Source of the DNA: Adiantum capillus-veneris
Taxonomy: Eukaryota > Streptophyta > Polypodiopsida > Polypodiales > Pteridaceae
Reading direction: 5' to 3'
Assembly: GCA_014529385.2 (NCBI GenBank)
Contig: CM043960.1
Location: 122,790,543 to 122,854,542, forward strand
DNA length: 64,000 bases
Part shown: piece by piece, positions 33,439-42,833 of the stretch
Numbering within the stretch: position 1 is the first letter of the stretch
Layout of the letters: each line of letters starts with the position of its first letter
Made by a program: the position numbers and the translations under genes
The notes under the pieces: generated by a model
Databases searched by the model: none
Seen by the model: the letters and a program-made list of their open reading frames with translations, nothing else
Told to the model about the DNA's origin: nothing

Positions 33439-34797
33439 TGATGTAGATTCCGTCCTCGGAAGCTATCCAGTTGAAGCTCGTTCGTCGAGATGGAAGAGCA
33501 GTCGACATGGATGTGCGTAGCCTTCTTCAATCACTGCAAAATCAAACAACATTGCCACAGTAATTTCATTCTCATATACAATTAAAAATCATATGCAATT
33601 TTAGACAGACAAATTGATTGGTAACAGAATTTTAGACAATTTGTCAACAATAAACATTAAATTGCAATATAATCAAATGCATAAACAGATGTAAAGGTAA
33701 AAAATTAAACAAGTTCGGGGTCGCTAATTTAACGGTCAAAAAGGCACTAGAGCTCAACTATTAATACCATGGGTAACTTCTCAATTTTTTCTGGTCCATT
33801 AAGTTGTTTAATCGCGAGAGCTAAGTATTTGATGTTCGAGGGCTGACTAGAGGCTATACCTAGAAGACCTTGTAGTTAAGCTACGATAAAAGGAATTCTT
33901 CACGAAATCATCGCCTGACTGATTACCTTTTCTTTGACCCCCCAAAGTCTTTTCACATTGATTCAATTTTGATGTGTGTGCTTATTTTGTATGCCTTGGG
34001 TTTTTTGCTTTTCAAGGAAAAGCGCCCACACTGGGAACCTCTAGGGCTCTAGTACCATAGGCGATACATGTGAGTGAAGTACCAATTTAAGCTGGGATTT
34101 CTCTTCTAGCTTAAAATTTTACATTGTGGCACGTTGATTTTTTGTTTGTTCATTTTCAGCATTTTAATTTTGTAACTTTGGGGGGTCATATAACACTGTT
34201 ACCCTCCCCAGGCTCATCACATTAGTAAACTCCCTTTATAATACTTAAGCTAAAGGTCAATAGGGTTAAGCCCACTAGAAAGCCCTAGTACATTTCACAC
34301 AATGCTTCCTAAATCGGATTAAGAACTTAAGTAACCATTGCTTATTAGGAAGGCATTCCCCATGGTATTAAGAGAAGATTTCTAATACCTAGCTTGGTCA
34401 AACTAGCTTAGTCGGACTGCTTGATTTTTAAACCTAGACAAGTGATTATGACAAAACACTACATTGAATTAAATGTTTGATACTAAGCAAATGCGTTGAA
34501 TATTATGCTACCAATCACAATCAAAGCAAACAAACATGGATGCAAAAAGATAAGGGCAATGCTAATGGACATAAAACACCTGTTTGTGTTGATGGTCGCG
34601 CTTGATTTGAAGTGTGAACGAGAGAAAGGTTCCATGAAGGTCCAAATCCTATCAATAGCAACACGCTCCTGTACACACTAGGAAACAAAAGGAATACCTC
34701 CAGGAGGCACATTAGTGGGAAAAGGTACCAACACTTATTGAACACAACAAAAAACATAAGGAACCCTAACCTAATTATTTGCACTCCCCCTAAAGAG
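33439..34797 (-). other. 3' untranslated region of E
   Basis: No coding frame recognised. Parts align with D 42834-43880, for example cccactaatgtgcctc just after ORF3, which in D is cttatgtgcctc, the site where F inserted. The rest is A/T-rich. Confidence 0.55.
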
Positions 34798-35220
34798 TCA
34801 AGGGAATAGGATATTGTAGAGGTTGGGGGGAAACCCTAAGGCTAAACCCCTATCCTCGTCATCGAGATAAACAAAGTCATCCTCCATGAGACCATATGTG
34901 CCATCCGTGTAGTCATGTAAATTTTCTTCTTCATCATAGGTGCCCATGTTTACTAAGAAGGTCACTAGACGCCTATAGTCATCTTGGTCAAAAGGGTAGG
35001 CTTGTGCAATGGGAGAAACGCTCTCTACTAAGTATGGATCAGACGTGGTCAAGAGACGTATCAGCCATTCTAACTCCTCAAAATTCCTCTCACATGCTAG
35101 CGTACCTATCAAATCCCATTCACATGCAAGCACTGGAAAGAACATGTGAAACATTTGTGAAAAGTAACGAGGGTACCTCTCACCCAAGGCAGGAGTGGAT
35201 GACTCTAGCGTACTAGCCAT
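34798..35220 (-). CDS. ORF3 of E, small acidic protein of unknown function
   Basis: Uninterrupted. I choose the ATG at 35220 (MASTLESS) because the D copy begins at the matching ATGGC; an upstream ATG at 35256 would add 12 residues. About 140 residues. ACEWDLIGTLACERNFEE, LEWLIRLLTTSDPY and YLDDEDRGLALG align with D. The C-terminal half is acidic. No signal peptide, membrane segment or known domain. It follows an internal polypurine tract and a TATA-like site at 35357-35367. It sits where env-like ORFs lie in some Athila elements. The role is unknown; being open here and conserved in D suggests past selection. Confidence 0.72.
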   Translation of the reverse strand: MASTLESSTPALGERYPRYFSQMFHMFFPVLACEWDLIGTLACERNFEELEWLIRLLTTSDPYLVESVSPIAQAYPFDQDDYRRLVTFLVNMGTYDEEENLHDYTDGTYGLMEDDFVYLDDEDRGLALGFPPNLYNILFP

Positions 35221-35356
35221 ATCTGTACACGCAAATAGATGATGGTTAGAGTGCAAATATTACAAGGGTCGTGTTCTTGTGCATAATTTTTTTTTATTAT
35301 TTTGTGTTATGGCTCTTGCTCTTTTACTTTTTTATCTTGTTTTTGTGAGTATAAGG

Positions 35357-35367
35357 CTTTATATATA
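35357..35367 (-). promoter_or_regulatory. TATA-like site upstream of ORF3 in E
   Basis: Minus-strand TATATATAAAG, about 80 bp after the internal polypurine tract and 140 bp before ORF3. D has a TATA-like site at the corresponding place. Confidence 0.55.
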
Positions 35368-35446
35368 CATTCCCTAAGATTGGAGATTGAGAGGTCAGGG
35401 AGGAAGGTTGAGAGGGAAGCAAGTGAATGACGGATGTCAGCAAACA

Positions 35447-35460
35447 CTCCCCCCTTCCTT
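35447..35460 (-). promoter_or_regulatory. Internal polypurine tract of E
   Basis: Minus-strand AAGGAAGGGGGGAG followed by TGTTTGCTGACATCC. It looks exactly like a polypurine tract plus LTR start, yet the actual 3' LTR is 2 kb further on. D keeps it with one change. Confidence 0.7.
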
Positions 35461-35467
35461 GGGTAGA

Positions 35468-36076
35468 TCATACTTTTTGGAATGATGTCGTCACCTTTTG
35501 AAACCAATTGTTCCAAGTTGTTATGGGTAAAGTCTTTAACCAATAGTTTTCGATCACCCTATGTGTTTCATCTAGTTGCAAGGGTGGTAAGGTACTCTCC
35601 CATGATTTTATCTGCAACATTGTTGGAGGTGGTGAATCTACAACGGGAGGTGAAAACTCTTTCTTGCTTGTATGGATATGTGCAATGGTAGGTGGAGGTT
35701 GTGTCGAAGCTTCTATTTCCGTATAGGAACTACATGAAGAGAAAGAAGCTTCATTTGCTTTTCCTGTTCCTGAGCTAGGTGGAACAAATCGTTCTTTCTT
35801 TGGTACCCAAACTAGCTCTGGAGCAGGTGTGTCGCATTCCATGATTTTTTCCTTTCCACGATTTTCAATTTGTTTTGGAGCCACAGGATTGGGTTTACAT
35901 GGGCTAGGTGACAGGTAAGAGTACAATTTATGTTTGGGCACCCAGATTTGATCATTTCCTTTATAGTATCCTTGGGCTTTTAATAGTCGTTTAGGAATCC
36001 AGCGCCACATTTTCTTACATTTCTTGGAGCGAGTGGGACGTTTCTTACGAGGCTTCCGTTTTTTAGCATCACCCAT
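35468..36076 (-). pseudogene. W-x-P-K C-terminal segment of E
   Basis: 202 open codons. It starts with a basic run (KKRKPRKKRPTRSKKCKK), then WIPKRLLKAQGYYKGNDQIWVPK and ELVWVPKKERFVPP, then a serine-rich stretch and IENYWLKTLPITTWNNWFQK. It is equivalent to D 23871-24416. The basic run could bind nucleic acid or act as a nuclear signal. The frame is separate from pol because of stops between 36077 and 36409. Confidence 0.72.
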
Positions 36077-36187
36077 GGTTACTAAAGAAGCTTTAGGGAC
36101 CCACTTGTATGATTTCTTTGTTATATTAGGATGGTTCTTGTGTATCTCAAGCTTTCTTTCAACTACATCAGTTGAAGATCTAGAGAG

Positions 36188-36420
36188 TTAGGCTATGGGG
36201 ACGTATGGTTCAACCTCCTGGACATGCAATGTCTTGGGTTTTATTTCCTTAGGCAATATCTCAGGGACTATGGCTTGAGTGGTAGGGATAAGAGTTGGTT
36301 TTTGCGTTGTGACACCCCCAGTCCCCCAATCAATAGTGCATTTGGTGGCTATCATCCACGTGCGTCCTAGGTTTATATTACCCTCCATAGTTCCAGTAGG
36401 CATGACCAAAAAGTCTTGAG
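36188..36420 (-). pseudogene. C-terminal part of second protease-like module of E
   Basis: The piece MPTGTMEGNINLGRTWMIA continues the module begun at the end of the pol frame; INLGRTWM is placed like the ILGRPW strand of retropepsins. It is out of frame with pol because E has one G fewer than D in a G run at about 36495 (minus strand gtcaaggtgtc versus gtcaagggtgt in D). Confidence 0.7.
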
Positions 36421-39400
36421 CTACAATTCCATTGTCATAACTGACAGAAGTGTGCCAGATTCCAAAAACCGTAGTTTTTTTCTTGTTGACACCTTGACTT
36501 GGATAATACTCTCAGATAGAGATGGATTCCCTAACTGACACCACACCCCATAGGATAGCAGATTATATTTAGCACCCGTGTCCAATAAGGCATTATATAG
36601 CACTTTTCCATACGCACTATTTAACTCAATAGGGTATCGTAGAGGTGTATTAGAGTCCAACCAATCCTCTTCGATTTCCACGTGGAATGTATTTGTGACT
36701 CCAAGGTTAGCCTCTCGTTTTTGTCTTATATGTTGTTGTCGCTCCTTAGCCTCAGCTTGAGCTTGTATCTTCTTTAACTCGGTTTGTGCTTTGGCGGCCT
36801 TCTTTTGATGAATGGCCCGTAGTTCTTCTTGGCTTAAAGGATCATAATATCTTTTGAATTTACTCCCATTGAGGAATCCAATGGTTTCAACTCCATCAAG
36901 AGTTTCCACACGAAGGGTACCTTGTGGGGTAATTTCACATACTCTATATGGTCCTTTACCAGCATATTTCAACTTTTTCTTCTCTTTACGTACTCCATAC
37001 ATAAGGACTTTATCACCAACTTTGATGTCCTTGTCCTTCACATGGCGATCAAACCACTTCTTTCTCCTATCCTTTTCCACAAGAGCATTTTGCAGAGCCA
37101 ATTGTCTCTCTTCGTCTAGTTTTTCTAAGATATACAAACGCTCGGTTAAGGGGTTACCGTTCCATCCTTCTTGCGAAGCTACCCTAAGACTAGGAATGAC
37201 AAACTCCCAAGGCATAACCGCTTCTTGGCCGTATACCATTTTGAATGGCGTAAAATTAATAGCCACTTTATAAGCAGTACGATAAGCCCATAGAGCAGAT
37301 GTCAACTTCAAATCCCAATCAGTGCGATGAGCTTCTACCGTCTTGGTTAAAATAGAGATTAGAGTCTTGTTGGTTCTCTCGGCTTGTCCATTAGCTTGCG
37401 GGTAATAAGGTGTAGACTTATGCTGGGATATCATAAAGGTCGTGGTAAGCTCTCTTATTACCTCATTTATAAAATGGGTACCATTATCACTAACAATTTC
37501 AAAAGGGCAACCAAATCTTGTGATAATGTTCTCAAAAAGAAACTTAGTTGTTGTCCTCGCGTCAGCTTTTTGTGAAGCCTTAGCTTCAGCCCACTTTGTT
37601 ACATAGTCCGTAGCAACTAGAATATATCGAGATTGAGTGTTGCGAGCTGCGGGACTAATTGGACCTACAAAGTCTAAGCCCCATTTTTCAAATGGTTGGG
37701 TTACTTTAATAGGATGTAAGGGCATTCTGTCTTTGCGCTGTGTGGTCTTGTAACGTTGGCACTCATCACACCCTTTTGTAAAAAGTGATGCATCCTTAAA
37801 TAAAGTTGGCCACCAATAGCCTGATTGCAGCACCTTTCTAGCAGTCAGGTCTCCTGAAAAATGTCCTCCTGCTATGCCCATATGTGCTTCTTGCAAGATA
37901 TACAAATATTCATCCTCGCGGGCACAACGCCTAAGAATATAATCCTTGCCTAGTCTATACAGAGTTCCGGCAATCAAACAATAGGGTTTACATTCTTTTA
38001 CTAGCCTTCGAGCGATATCCTTACGAAGTTCCTTGGGTGGAAAACCATTAACTAAAAAGTTAACAATGTTCTCACTCCATTCAGGCATAGTCTCAACTAT
38101 GAATAGGGAAGTATCGGGTAATTCATCATCAACTTCTGTAGGGGCTTCACCATTGGGTATGCGAGACAAATGATCAGCCATGACGTGCCTTTTACCGGGT
38201 CTCACTACAATTGTGAAATCAAACTCCAGAAGAATTAACAACCATCGTGTGATTCTTCCTGTGGAGCATGGCTTGTTTACCAGATACAGCAACGCTTGAT
38301 GATCCACATAAAATACAAACTTGTTTGCCAAAAGGTAGTAGCGAAATTTCTTTACTGCATAAACCATTGCTAAACCTTCTCGCTCTGTAGTGGTGTAGTT
38401 CCTTTCAGCATCGTTCAATTGACGGCTTGCAAAGCTAATGGGATAGTCTAATTTATGTTCTCCTGGTTGAGTGAGAACACACCCAATAGCAAAGTTTGAT
38501 GCATCAATATGCACATGGAAAATGACATGCCAGTTAGGTGTCCTTAAAATCGGAGCACTTGCTAGTGTTTTCTTCAATTGTTCATAGGTCAGGTCACAGT
38601 CTTCAGTCCATTTAAATTCAATGAGAAGCTTGTACAAAGGACGTGCTATCTCAGCGAAAAATAAAATAAACCGTCGATAATAACCCACGTGTCCCATGAA
38701 CCTTTGAACTCCCTTGTAATTGGTTGGTGGTGGTAACTCTAGAATCACTTTAATTTTGCTCTCATCGGTTGAGATACCATTCTTAGATACTATATGCCCT
38801 AAAATAACTCCATGCTTGACCCAAAATTGGCATTTGAATGGGTTCAATGAGATACGATATAACCTACACTTTTCAAACACCTTCCGCAAACATGATAGAT
38901 GTTCTTTCCAAGAAGAGTAAACACAAAGGTCGTCTAAGAAAGCTTCACAAAACTCTCTCAAATATTCTTTAAAAGCAGTGTTTATTAATCGTTGGAATGT
39001 AGCAGGGGCATTTGTTAAGCCAAAAGCCATCACACGAAATGCAAACACGCCAAATTCTGTGATGAAGGCAGTTTTAGCTTGGTCCTCTAGCGCTATCGTG
39101 ATTTGGTTGTAGCCTGAGTACCCATCTAGAAAGCTATAAGCTTCCTTGCCTGCAACTCTTTCGAGTACATGTTCGGAATATGGTAGGGGGTAATAGTCTC
39201 TTCTAGTAGCTGCATTAACTTTTTTGAGGTCCACGCACACCCTGAGTTTCCCATTCTTTTTTGGCACGATAACTATTGGAGACACCCATTCAGAGTGTTC
39301 AATAGGATATATGAACCCACATTTGATAAGCTTTTCTAGTTCTTCTTGAATGATCTTTGCGTACTTAGGATTCATCGGGTAGGGTCTTTGTTGTACGGGC

Positions 39401-39918
39401 TTCGCAGTGCTAATCATAGGGATTCTATGTTGGACCACAGAAGGTGGAACACCTTTCATATCATGGTATGTCCAAGCGAATATGTCCTTGAATTCCTTGA
39501 GAAGCTCTTTGAGGACCGCCTCTTCAACTTCTGTGAGGTCTTGGGCAATAAAAACAGGTTTTGATTCTTCACCGGGGTCGGCTAATTCTATTTCTTTAAC
39601 TATTGCCGAACCATCATAGATTCCATTATTCCCATCGATAGGTATTCTTTGGGCTTTTGTGTACACAACCCTTGCTTCCCCTGTGGTGTAAGATTTGAAA
39701 TGTTCTGGTGTAGGATGCAAGTCTGTGGATTCTGGTTGTGCTTTGGTCTGTGCTTCTATTTCTGCTTTCTTGTGTTGTCGAGCTAACTCTTGGTTTTGAC
39801 GCCTCCTTGCAGTGCGGCTCAACTTTGGCTTGTCTATGATCTCTAATTGGGCTATGTCATGGGGTCGTGGTCTACACCACATAACATTTTGGAGATATTC
39901 ACCCCAATCGTCTACCAA
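36421..39918 (-). CDS. Pol of E: RT, RNase H, integrase and start of second protease-like domain
   Basis: 1165 codons open from the first ATG; the frame is also open upstream to 40278. RT about residues 185-370 with LDGYSGYNQITI and active site FLDD (327-330). RNase H about 465-590 with D472, E513, D539 and D582. Integrase: zinc motif H679, H686, C717, C720; core D749 (WGLDFVGP), D811 (SDNGTHF), E847 (QAERTNK). A basic C-terminal domain ends at KFKRYYDPLS (about 1028). A coiled-coil-like Q/K/A-rich linker follows, then ALLDTGAKYNLLSYGVW (DTG at 1113-1115), a retropepsin-like start. All catalytic residues are present. The frame ends through a one-base loss. Athila/Tat-like by RT motifs. Confidence 0.95.
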   Translation of the reverse strand: MVDDWGEYLQNVMWCRPRPHDIAQLEIIDKPKLSRTARRRQNQELARQHKKAEIEAQTKAQPESTDLHPTPEHFKSYTTGEARVVYTKAQRIPIDGNNGIYDGSAIVKEIELADPGEESKPVFIAQDLTEVEEAVLKELLKEFKDIFAWTYHDMKGVPPSVVQHRIPMISTAKPVQQRPYPMNPKYAKIIQEELEKLIKCGFIYPIEHSEWVSPIVIVPKKNGKLRVCVDLKKVNAATRRDYYPLPYSEHVLERVAGKEAYSFLDGYSGYNQITIALEDQAKTAFITEFGVFAFRVMAFGLTNAPATFQRLINTAFKEYLREFCEAFLDDLCVYSSWKEHLSCLRKVFEKCRLYRISLNPFKCQFWVKHGVILGHIVSKNGISTDESKIKVILELPPPTNYKGVQRFMGHVGYYRRFILFFAEIARPLYKLLIEFKWTEDCDLTYEQLKKTLASAPILRTPNWHVIFHVHIDASNFAIGCVLTQPGEHKLDYPISFASRQLNDAERNYTTTEREGLAMVYAVKKFRYYLLANKFVFYVDHQALLYLVNKPCSTGRITRWLLILLEFDFTIVVRPGKRHVMADHLSRIPNGEAPTEVDDELPDTSLFIVETMPEWSENIVNFLVNGFPPKELRKDIARRLVKECKPYCLIAGTLYRLGKDYILRRCAREDEYLYILQEAHMGIAGGHFSGDLTARKVLQSGYWWPTLFKDASLFTKGCDECQRYKTTQRKDRMPLHPIKVTQPFEKWGLDFVGPISPAARNTQSRYILVATDYVTKWAEAKASQKADARTTTKFLFENIITRFGCPFEIVSDNGTHFINEVIRELTTTFMISQHKSTPYYPQANGQAERTNKTLISILTKTVEAHRTDWDLKLTSALWAYRTAYKVAINFTPFKMVYGQEAVMPWEFVIPSLRVASQEGWNGNPLTERLYILEKLDEERQLALQNALVEKDRRKKWFDRHVKDKDIKVGDKVLMYGVRKEKKKLKYAGKGPYRVCEITPQGTLRVETLDGVETIGFLNGSKFKRYYDPLSQEELRAIHQKKAAKAQTELKKIQAQAEAKERQQHIRQKREANLGVTNTFHVEIEEDWLDSNTPLRYPIELNSAYGKVLYNALLDTGAKYNLLSYGVWCQLGNPSLSESIIQVKVSTRKKLRFLESGTLLSVMTMEL

Positions 39919-40278
39919 TTTTCGATGAGCATCACATGCTCCTATATAACTGAGCCATTCTACTGAGGATCTCTTCTTTTTTATCCTAGCACGTACATTG
40001 GCTCGATATCGACGCCTCTTAAAGTTTTTCTTTTTCTTATTTGAGACCTGCTTTTGATTTGCATTTAGATCTGGCTCACTAAACGAGTCCTCGTTGGTGT
40101 CCTCTTCACTCTCGGAGGAGCTATCATTGGTTGATGTGCTCGGTCCCTCCGAATGTTTTGACTCTGAACTTGCTCCACTCTCTAATTCATGAGATTCAGA
40201 ATCCGTTTCACTCTGGGAGTCCGTGTCTGAGTCGTGTTGGTCAAAGTCTTCTATTGAGCTATCGGTGTCACTGTCAGA
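39919..40278 (-). pseudogene. Protease-RT linker of E (open, joined in frame to pol)
   Basis: 120 open codons with no ATG, so expression needs readthrough from the protease frame. Very acidic and serine rich (SDSDTDSSIEDFDQHD), then basic NKKKKNFKRRRYRANVRARIKKKR and GACDAHRKLVDDWGEYLQ. It is equivalent to D 19800-20290, where no stop separates it from upstream. In E a single TAA at 40279-40281 divides protease from this linker in one and the same frame. Confidence 0.8.
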
Positions 40279-41143
40279 TTAGTCTACAATTGCCTTGCCC
40301 TTAGAAGATTCATGTATGGCACTTATCATGTTCAGAGGTGCAATTTGTGGTACCTCTTCCCCCTCTGGTGTGACCCAAGTGGTTCCTCTATTTCCCCAGG
40401 TATCTATGGTTGCAGCTAGGTGTACCCAGTCCACGTTGTCTGATTCCGTCATACCCGGTAACACATCCATGTGAGGAGAATCTTGGCCAATGTCTGTATC
40501 CTTCTTACAAGTGTAACAATATTGTAGTGGGGCCAAGTGAACTGTGGTGTCAGAGCGATGATCAATAATGGTTTTACTCCCTAAGGGGTGTACCTTACCA
40601 GTCACCAAATCCACTCTAAGGACAGAGTCTTGGAATTGCAAATAGACATGATTTTTAGACCAATCATGAACCATTTGTGCTTCCCTCATGAATGGTCGTC
40701 CTAAAATCATTTCATATGACATAAGGTGTTTAGAGAAATCCATTACGATGAACGTATGTCGTACCTTGTGTCCTAGAACTTTGATCTTAAGATCCTTGAG
40801 CATCCCCATAGGTTTGGCTATGGTACCATTTGCCATCTTTACCACAATGTTAGTAACACTGAGGCGGGGTTTTCCCATGGATTCCCAACAATCTTTTGTA
40901 ACGATGCTAACTCCCGCACCACCATCAAGAATTCCCTTTATAGTTAATCCCTTGGTAGTGATGGGTAGGGTCGCATTAGACTCGTCGCCTTCAAAATACT
41001 GCCCTAATTCGTTAATGGGTCCATCTAAGTCAAGTGATTGCACATGATTTTCCTCATCAATCATAATCGAGTCAGGCCTATTTGGTTGCGCAAACTGCGG
41101 TAATCCCGTTTGTAGCTCTCCGTTAAGGAATACATGTACTTCA
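40279..41143 (-). pseudogene. Protease of E (5' truncated)
   Basis: The frame is open to about 41143, beyond the first ATG at 41064. ELGQYFEGDESNATLPI leads into IKGILDGGAGVSIVTKDCW with D-G-G at the catalytic place, then VVKMANGTIAKPMG, VMDFSKHLMSYEMILGRPF and MVHDWSKNHVYLQF. The C-terminal linker VLPGMTESDNVDWVHLAATIDTWG matches D. D-G-G occurs in several gypsy proteases, so loss of activity is not proven. N-terminal FLNGELQTGLPQF is the last visible E sequence before the junction. Confidence 0.87.
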
Positions 41144-41148
41144 CGTTC

Positions 41149-41884
41149 AACTACTCAACTCCAATAAGAGCGTATACCAAAGGCATTTTTTTCCCACCGG
41201 GTTTTTTCCCTTTGGTCATCCAGGTTTTAGACCCTAATCTAAAGACACCTATCACCATCCTCTTGTACATATTCCTTCTACATCAACAATAAGGAAATGC
41301 TACTCAAATTAATCGACAAATGAATCGGAGCACCAGTTTCAGATCATAGCATACTTCTCCTCAATGGCGAGTCGAAGAATGGCCTACAATGACAAAGCTG
41401 CAGACAACACTAACAACAAAATAACTCAGGAACAAAGAAGTCCCCAATGAAGAAGAGCAAACATAAGTGTAATCAGAGGATCACAAATTCTACAGATTGT
41501 AGAAGTTGTTTCTGAGAATCACAAATACTCCAAATTGACAGATTTGTTGGAGCAAATGATGGATGGAGCTTTATCTATCCATGATGATAAGAGTAAAGTT
41601 AAACGACATTGGGTTCTTTTTGAATTTAGATCTGGCATTAGACCTATAATGATAGAAACAGATGCTGCAGCTCGGAGCGTGGATGTGAAAGACATAAAGT
41701 TCGTCATCAATTATGATTTTCCAGAATCATGCGAAGACTATGTACATCGGATTGGCCGAACAAGACAAGCTATTACAAAGGCTATAGTCTATACTTTCTT
41801 TCCAACAACAAAACGACAGCAAAGACTACATTGCCATCGACAATCAGGTCATGTCGGGGACGACATGAACGCAGAAGGGGGGAA
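41149..41884 (+). other. 3' region of F after E
   Basis: It starts with ccaataagagcgtatacc, which matches A at about 11302. The tttcccaccgggttttttccc motif follows (41188-41212). It contains the helicase-derived fragment and ends with the polypurine tract GAAGGGGGGAA (41874-41884). The exact E/F junction lies within about 41143-41158. Confidence 0.7.
41453..41835 (+). pseudogene. Captured DEAD-box RNA helicase fragment in F
   Basis: In one frame the translation reads ILQIVEVVSENHKYSKL, then LLEQMMDG, ALSIHDDKSKVKRHWVLFEF, DVKDIKFVINYDFP and EDYVHRIGRTRQA. These are the C-terminal RecA-like domain of DEAD-box helicases of the DBP2/DDX5 class, including motif VI (HRIGRTxxA). The block that normally lies between MMDG and ALSIHGDKS, about 26 residues, is missing. 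No intron interrupts the kept parts. The fragment sits between the conserved 3' motif and the polypurine tract of F, so it was inside the element when it transposed. The A element has no such sequence there. Not a functional helicase. Confidence 0.9.
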
Positions 41885-42828
41885 TGTTGACCGCTGGGTC
41901 AACAACACAACATAACTCAAGTTTCGTACCAAAGTCTCATCTTTTGCGAGTTATGAAATGCTGCGGATTATGGGTATAAACGTCATTTGTAATGAGTAGT
42001 TATTCTAGTTTCAGAAGCCGGGGTGCAATGGCACTTCTAGATTGTAAATACAAAGCCATTTGACCCTTTCAACCCCATTTTTGGTTAAACCTAAGGTAGC
42101 CTTAGTATATAAGGTACCTAGGTCATTTTGTAAGGAGACTTTAATCATAATTAAAACTTTAGCGCTGCCGTCTATTGTGTGTGAGAGAGAAAGAGAGTGA
42201 GCGTGAGCTTCATCCTCTCGCTACGCCCGGCTCGCTCAACACATTGGAGATCCGATTGCACCATTGATGTAGGCTCGAGGAGAGCTACGCGACAACGCCA
42301 AGCATTCCACGCGAGACGAAGCACACACGCCGACGCATCTACGAGCTATTTGTGGCCGTAAGTGTATCAAACAATGTCTGTTTTCTGCGTGTTAGTAGTC
42401 TATAGAATCATGGCGACATAAGCTATGCATAGGTACTCATAAATTTCAGTTTCAGGCACTTTCAAAATTCCGTTTTGTCATCCTACGCGTTTTCCGCAGA
42501 CGGGTTTTGAGTGTAGAAGCTTAGGGATAGGTGTATCCTAGTGAGGGGATGGTGTTCCTTAAGTTTCGTACGAATCTGGCATGATTAGGTGAGTTACCTT
42601 CCGTATGTGTGTATGTGGCTAGGTGGTGCAGTTGAGAGCAGTGAGGTTCTTGATTGTGGTTTAGTTGGCCTTCTAGAGTGTTGTATGTGTAGGATGGTCT
42701 CAGCCTGACAAGCTTAAGAGATTTCCTCCGTGTGCCTATCGTGTCATCTGTGTCCTCGATTGACATTATGTTGATCTAGGTAGTGTTTGCATGCACTTCA
42801 TGGGTGTGTGAGTCGCTCCCGTCCAACA
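41885..42828 (+). repeat. 3' LTR of element F
   Basis: 944 bp, preceded by a polypurine tract and followed by CTCTG. About 23 substitutions from the 5' LTR by hand count. Confidence 0.93.
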
Positions 42829-42833
42829 CTCTG
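42829..42833. repeat. Target-site duplication of F, right (CTCTG)
   Basis: Direct repeat of 25220-25224. Confidence 0.93.

Larger units (their letters stand above)
32814..41148 (-). mobile_element. Element E: 5'-truncated autonomous-type gypsy element in F
   Basis: Minus strand. From its 5' side (high coordinates): protease, linker, RT-RNase H-integrase in one long frame, second protease-like module, W-x-P-K segment, internal polypurine tract, ORF3, 3' region, polypurine tract and 3' LTR. It is homologous to D throughout. The 5' LTR, gag and start of the protease linker are absent: E sequence stops at about 41143-41155, directly against F 3' sequence. The right junction has no LTR end, so a deletion probably removed the 5' end of E together with adjacent F. 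Confidence 0.9.
25225..42828 (+). mobile_element. Element F: Athila-like LTR retrotransposon with nested E
   Basis: Two 944-bp LTRs (25225-26168 and 41885-42828) begin TGTTGACC and end CGTCCAACA, with target duplication CTCTG. By hand count they differ at about 23 positions (roughly 2.4 percent), mostly transitions, so F is younger than A. Own parts are a leader with palindrome array, gag, protease, a 3' region with a captured helicase fragment and a polypurine tract. E interrupts it at 32814, and part of F between protease and 3' region is missing. Whether F ever had an RT cannot be seen; its close relative A has none. Confidence 0.93.

Noticed and set aside
34798-35220. ORF3 as an envelope protein
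   Set aside because: No signal peptide, no membrane segment, no glycosylation-rich ectodomain; only its position recalls env-like ORFs.
35447-35460. True 3' LTR start of E at the internal polypurine tract
   Set aside because: Homology between E and D continues through ORF3 to another polypurine tract with an LTR shared by both elements, so the LTR lies at 32814-33426.
40279-41143. Loss of protease function inferred from D-G-G
   Set aside because: D-G-G is frequent in gypsy proteases (also in H here), so it is not evidence of inactivation by itself.
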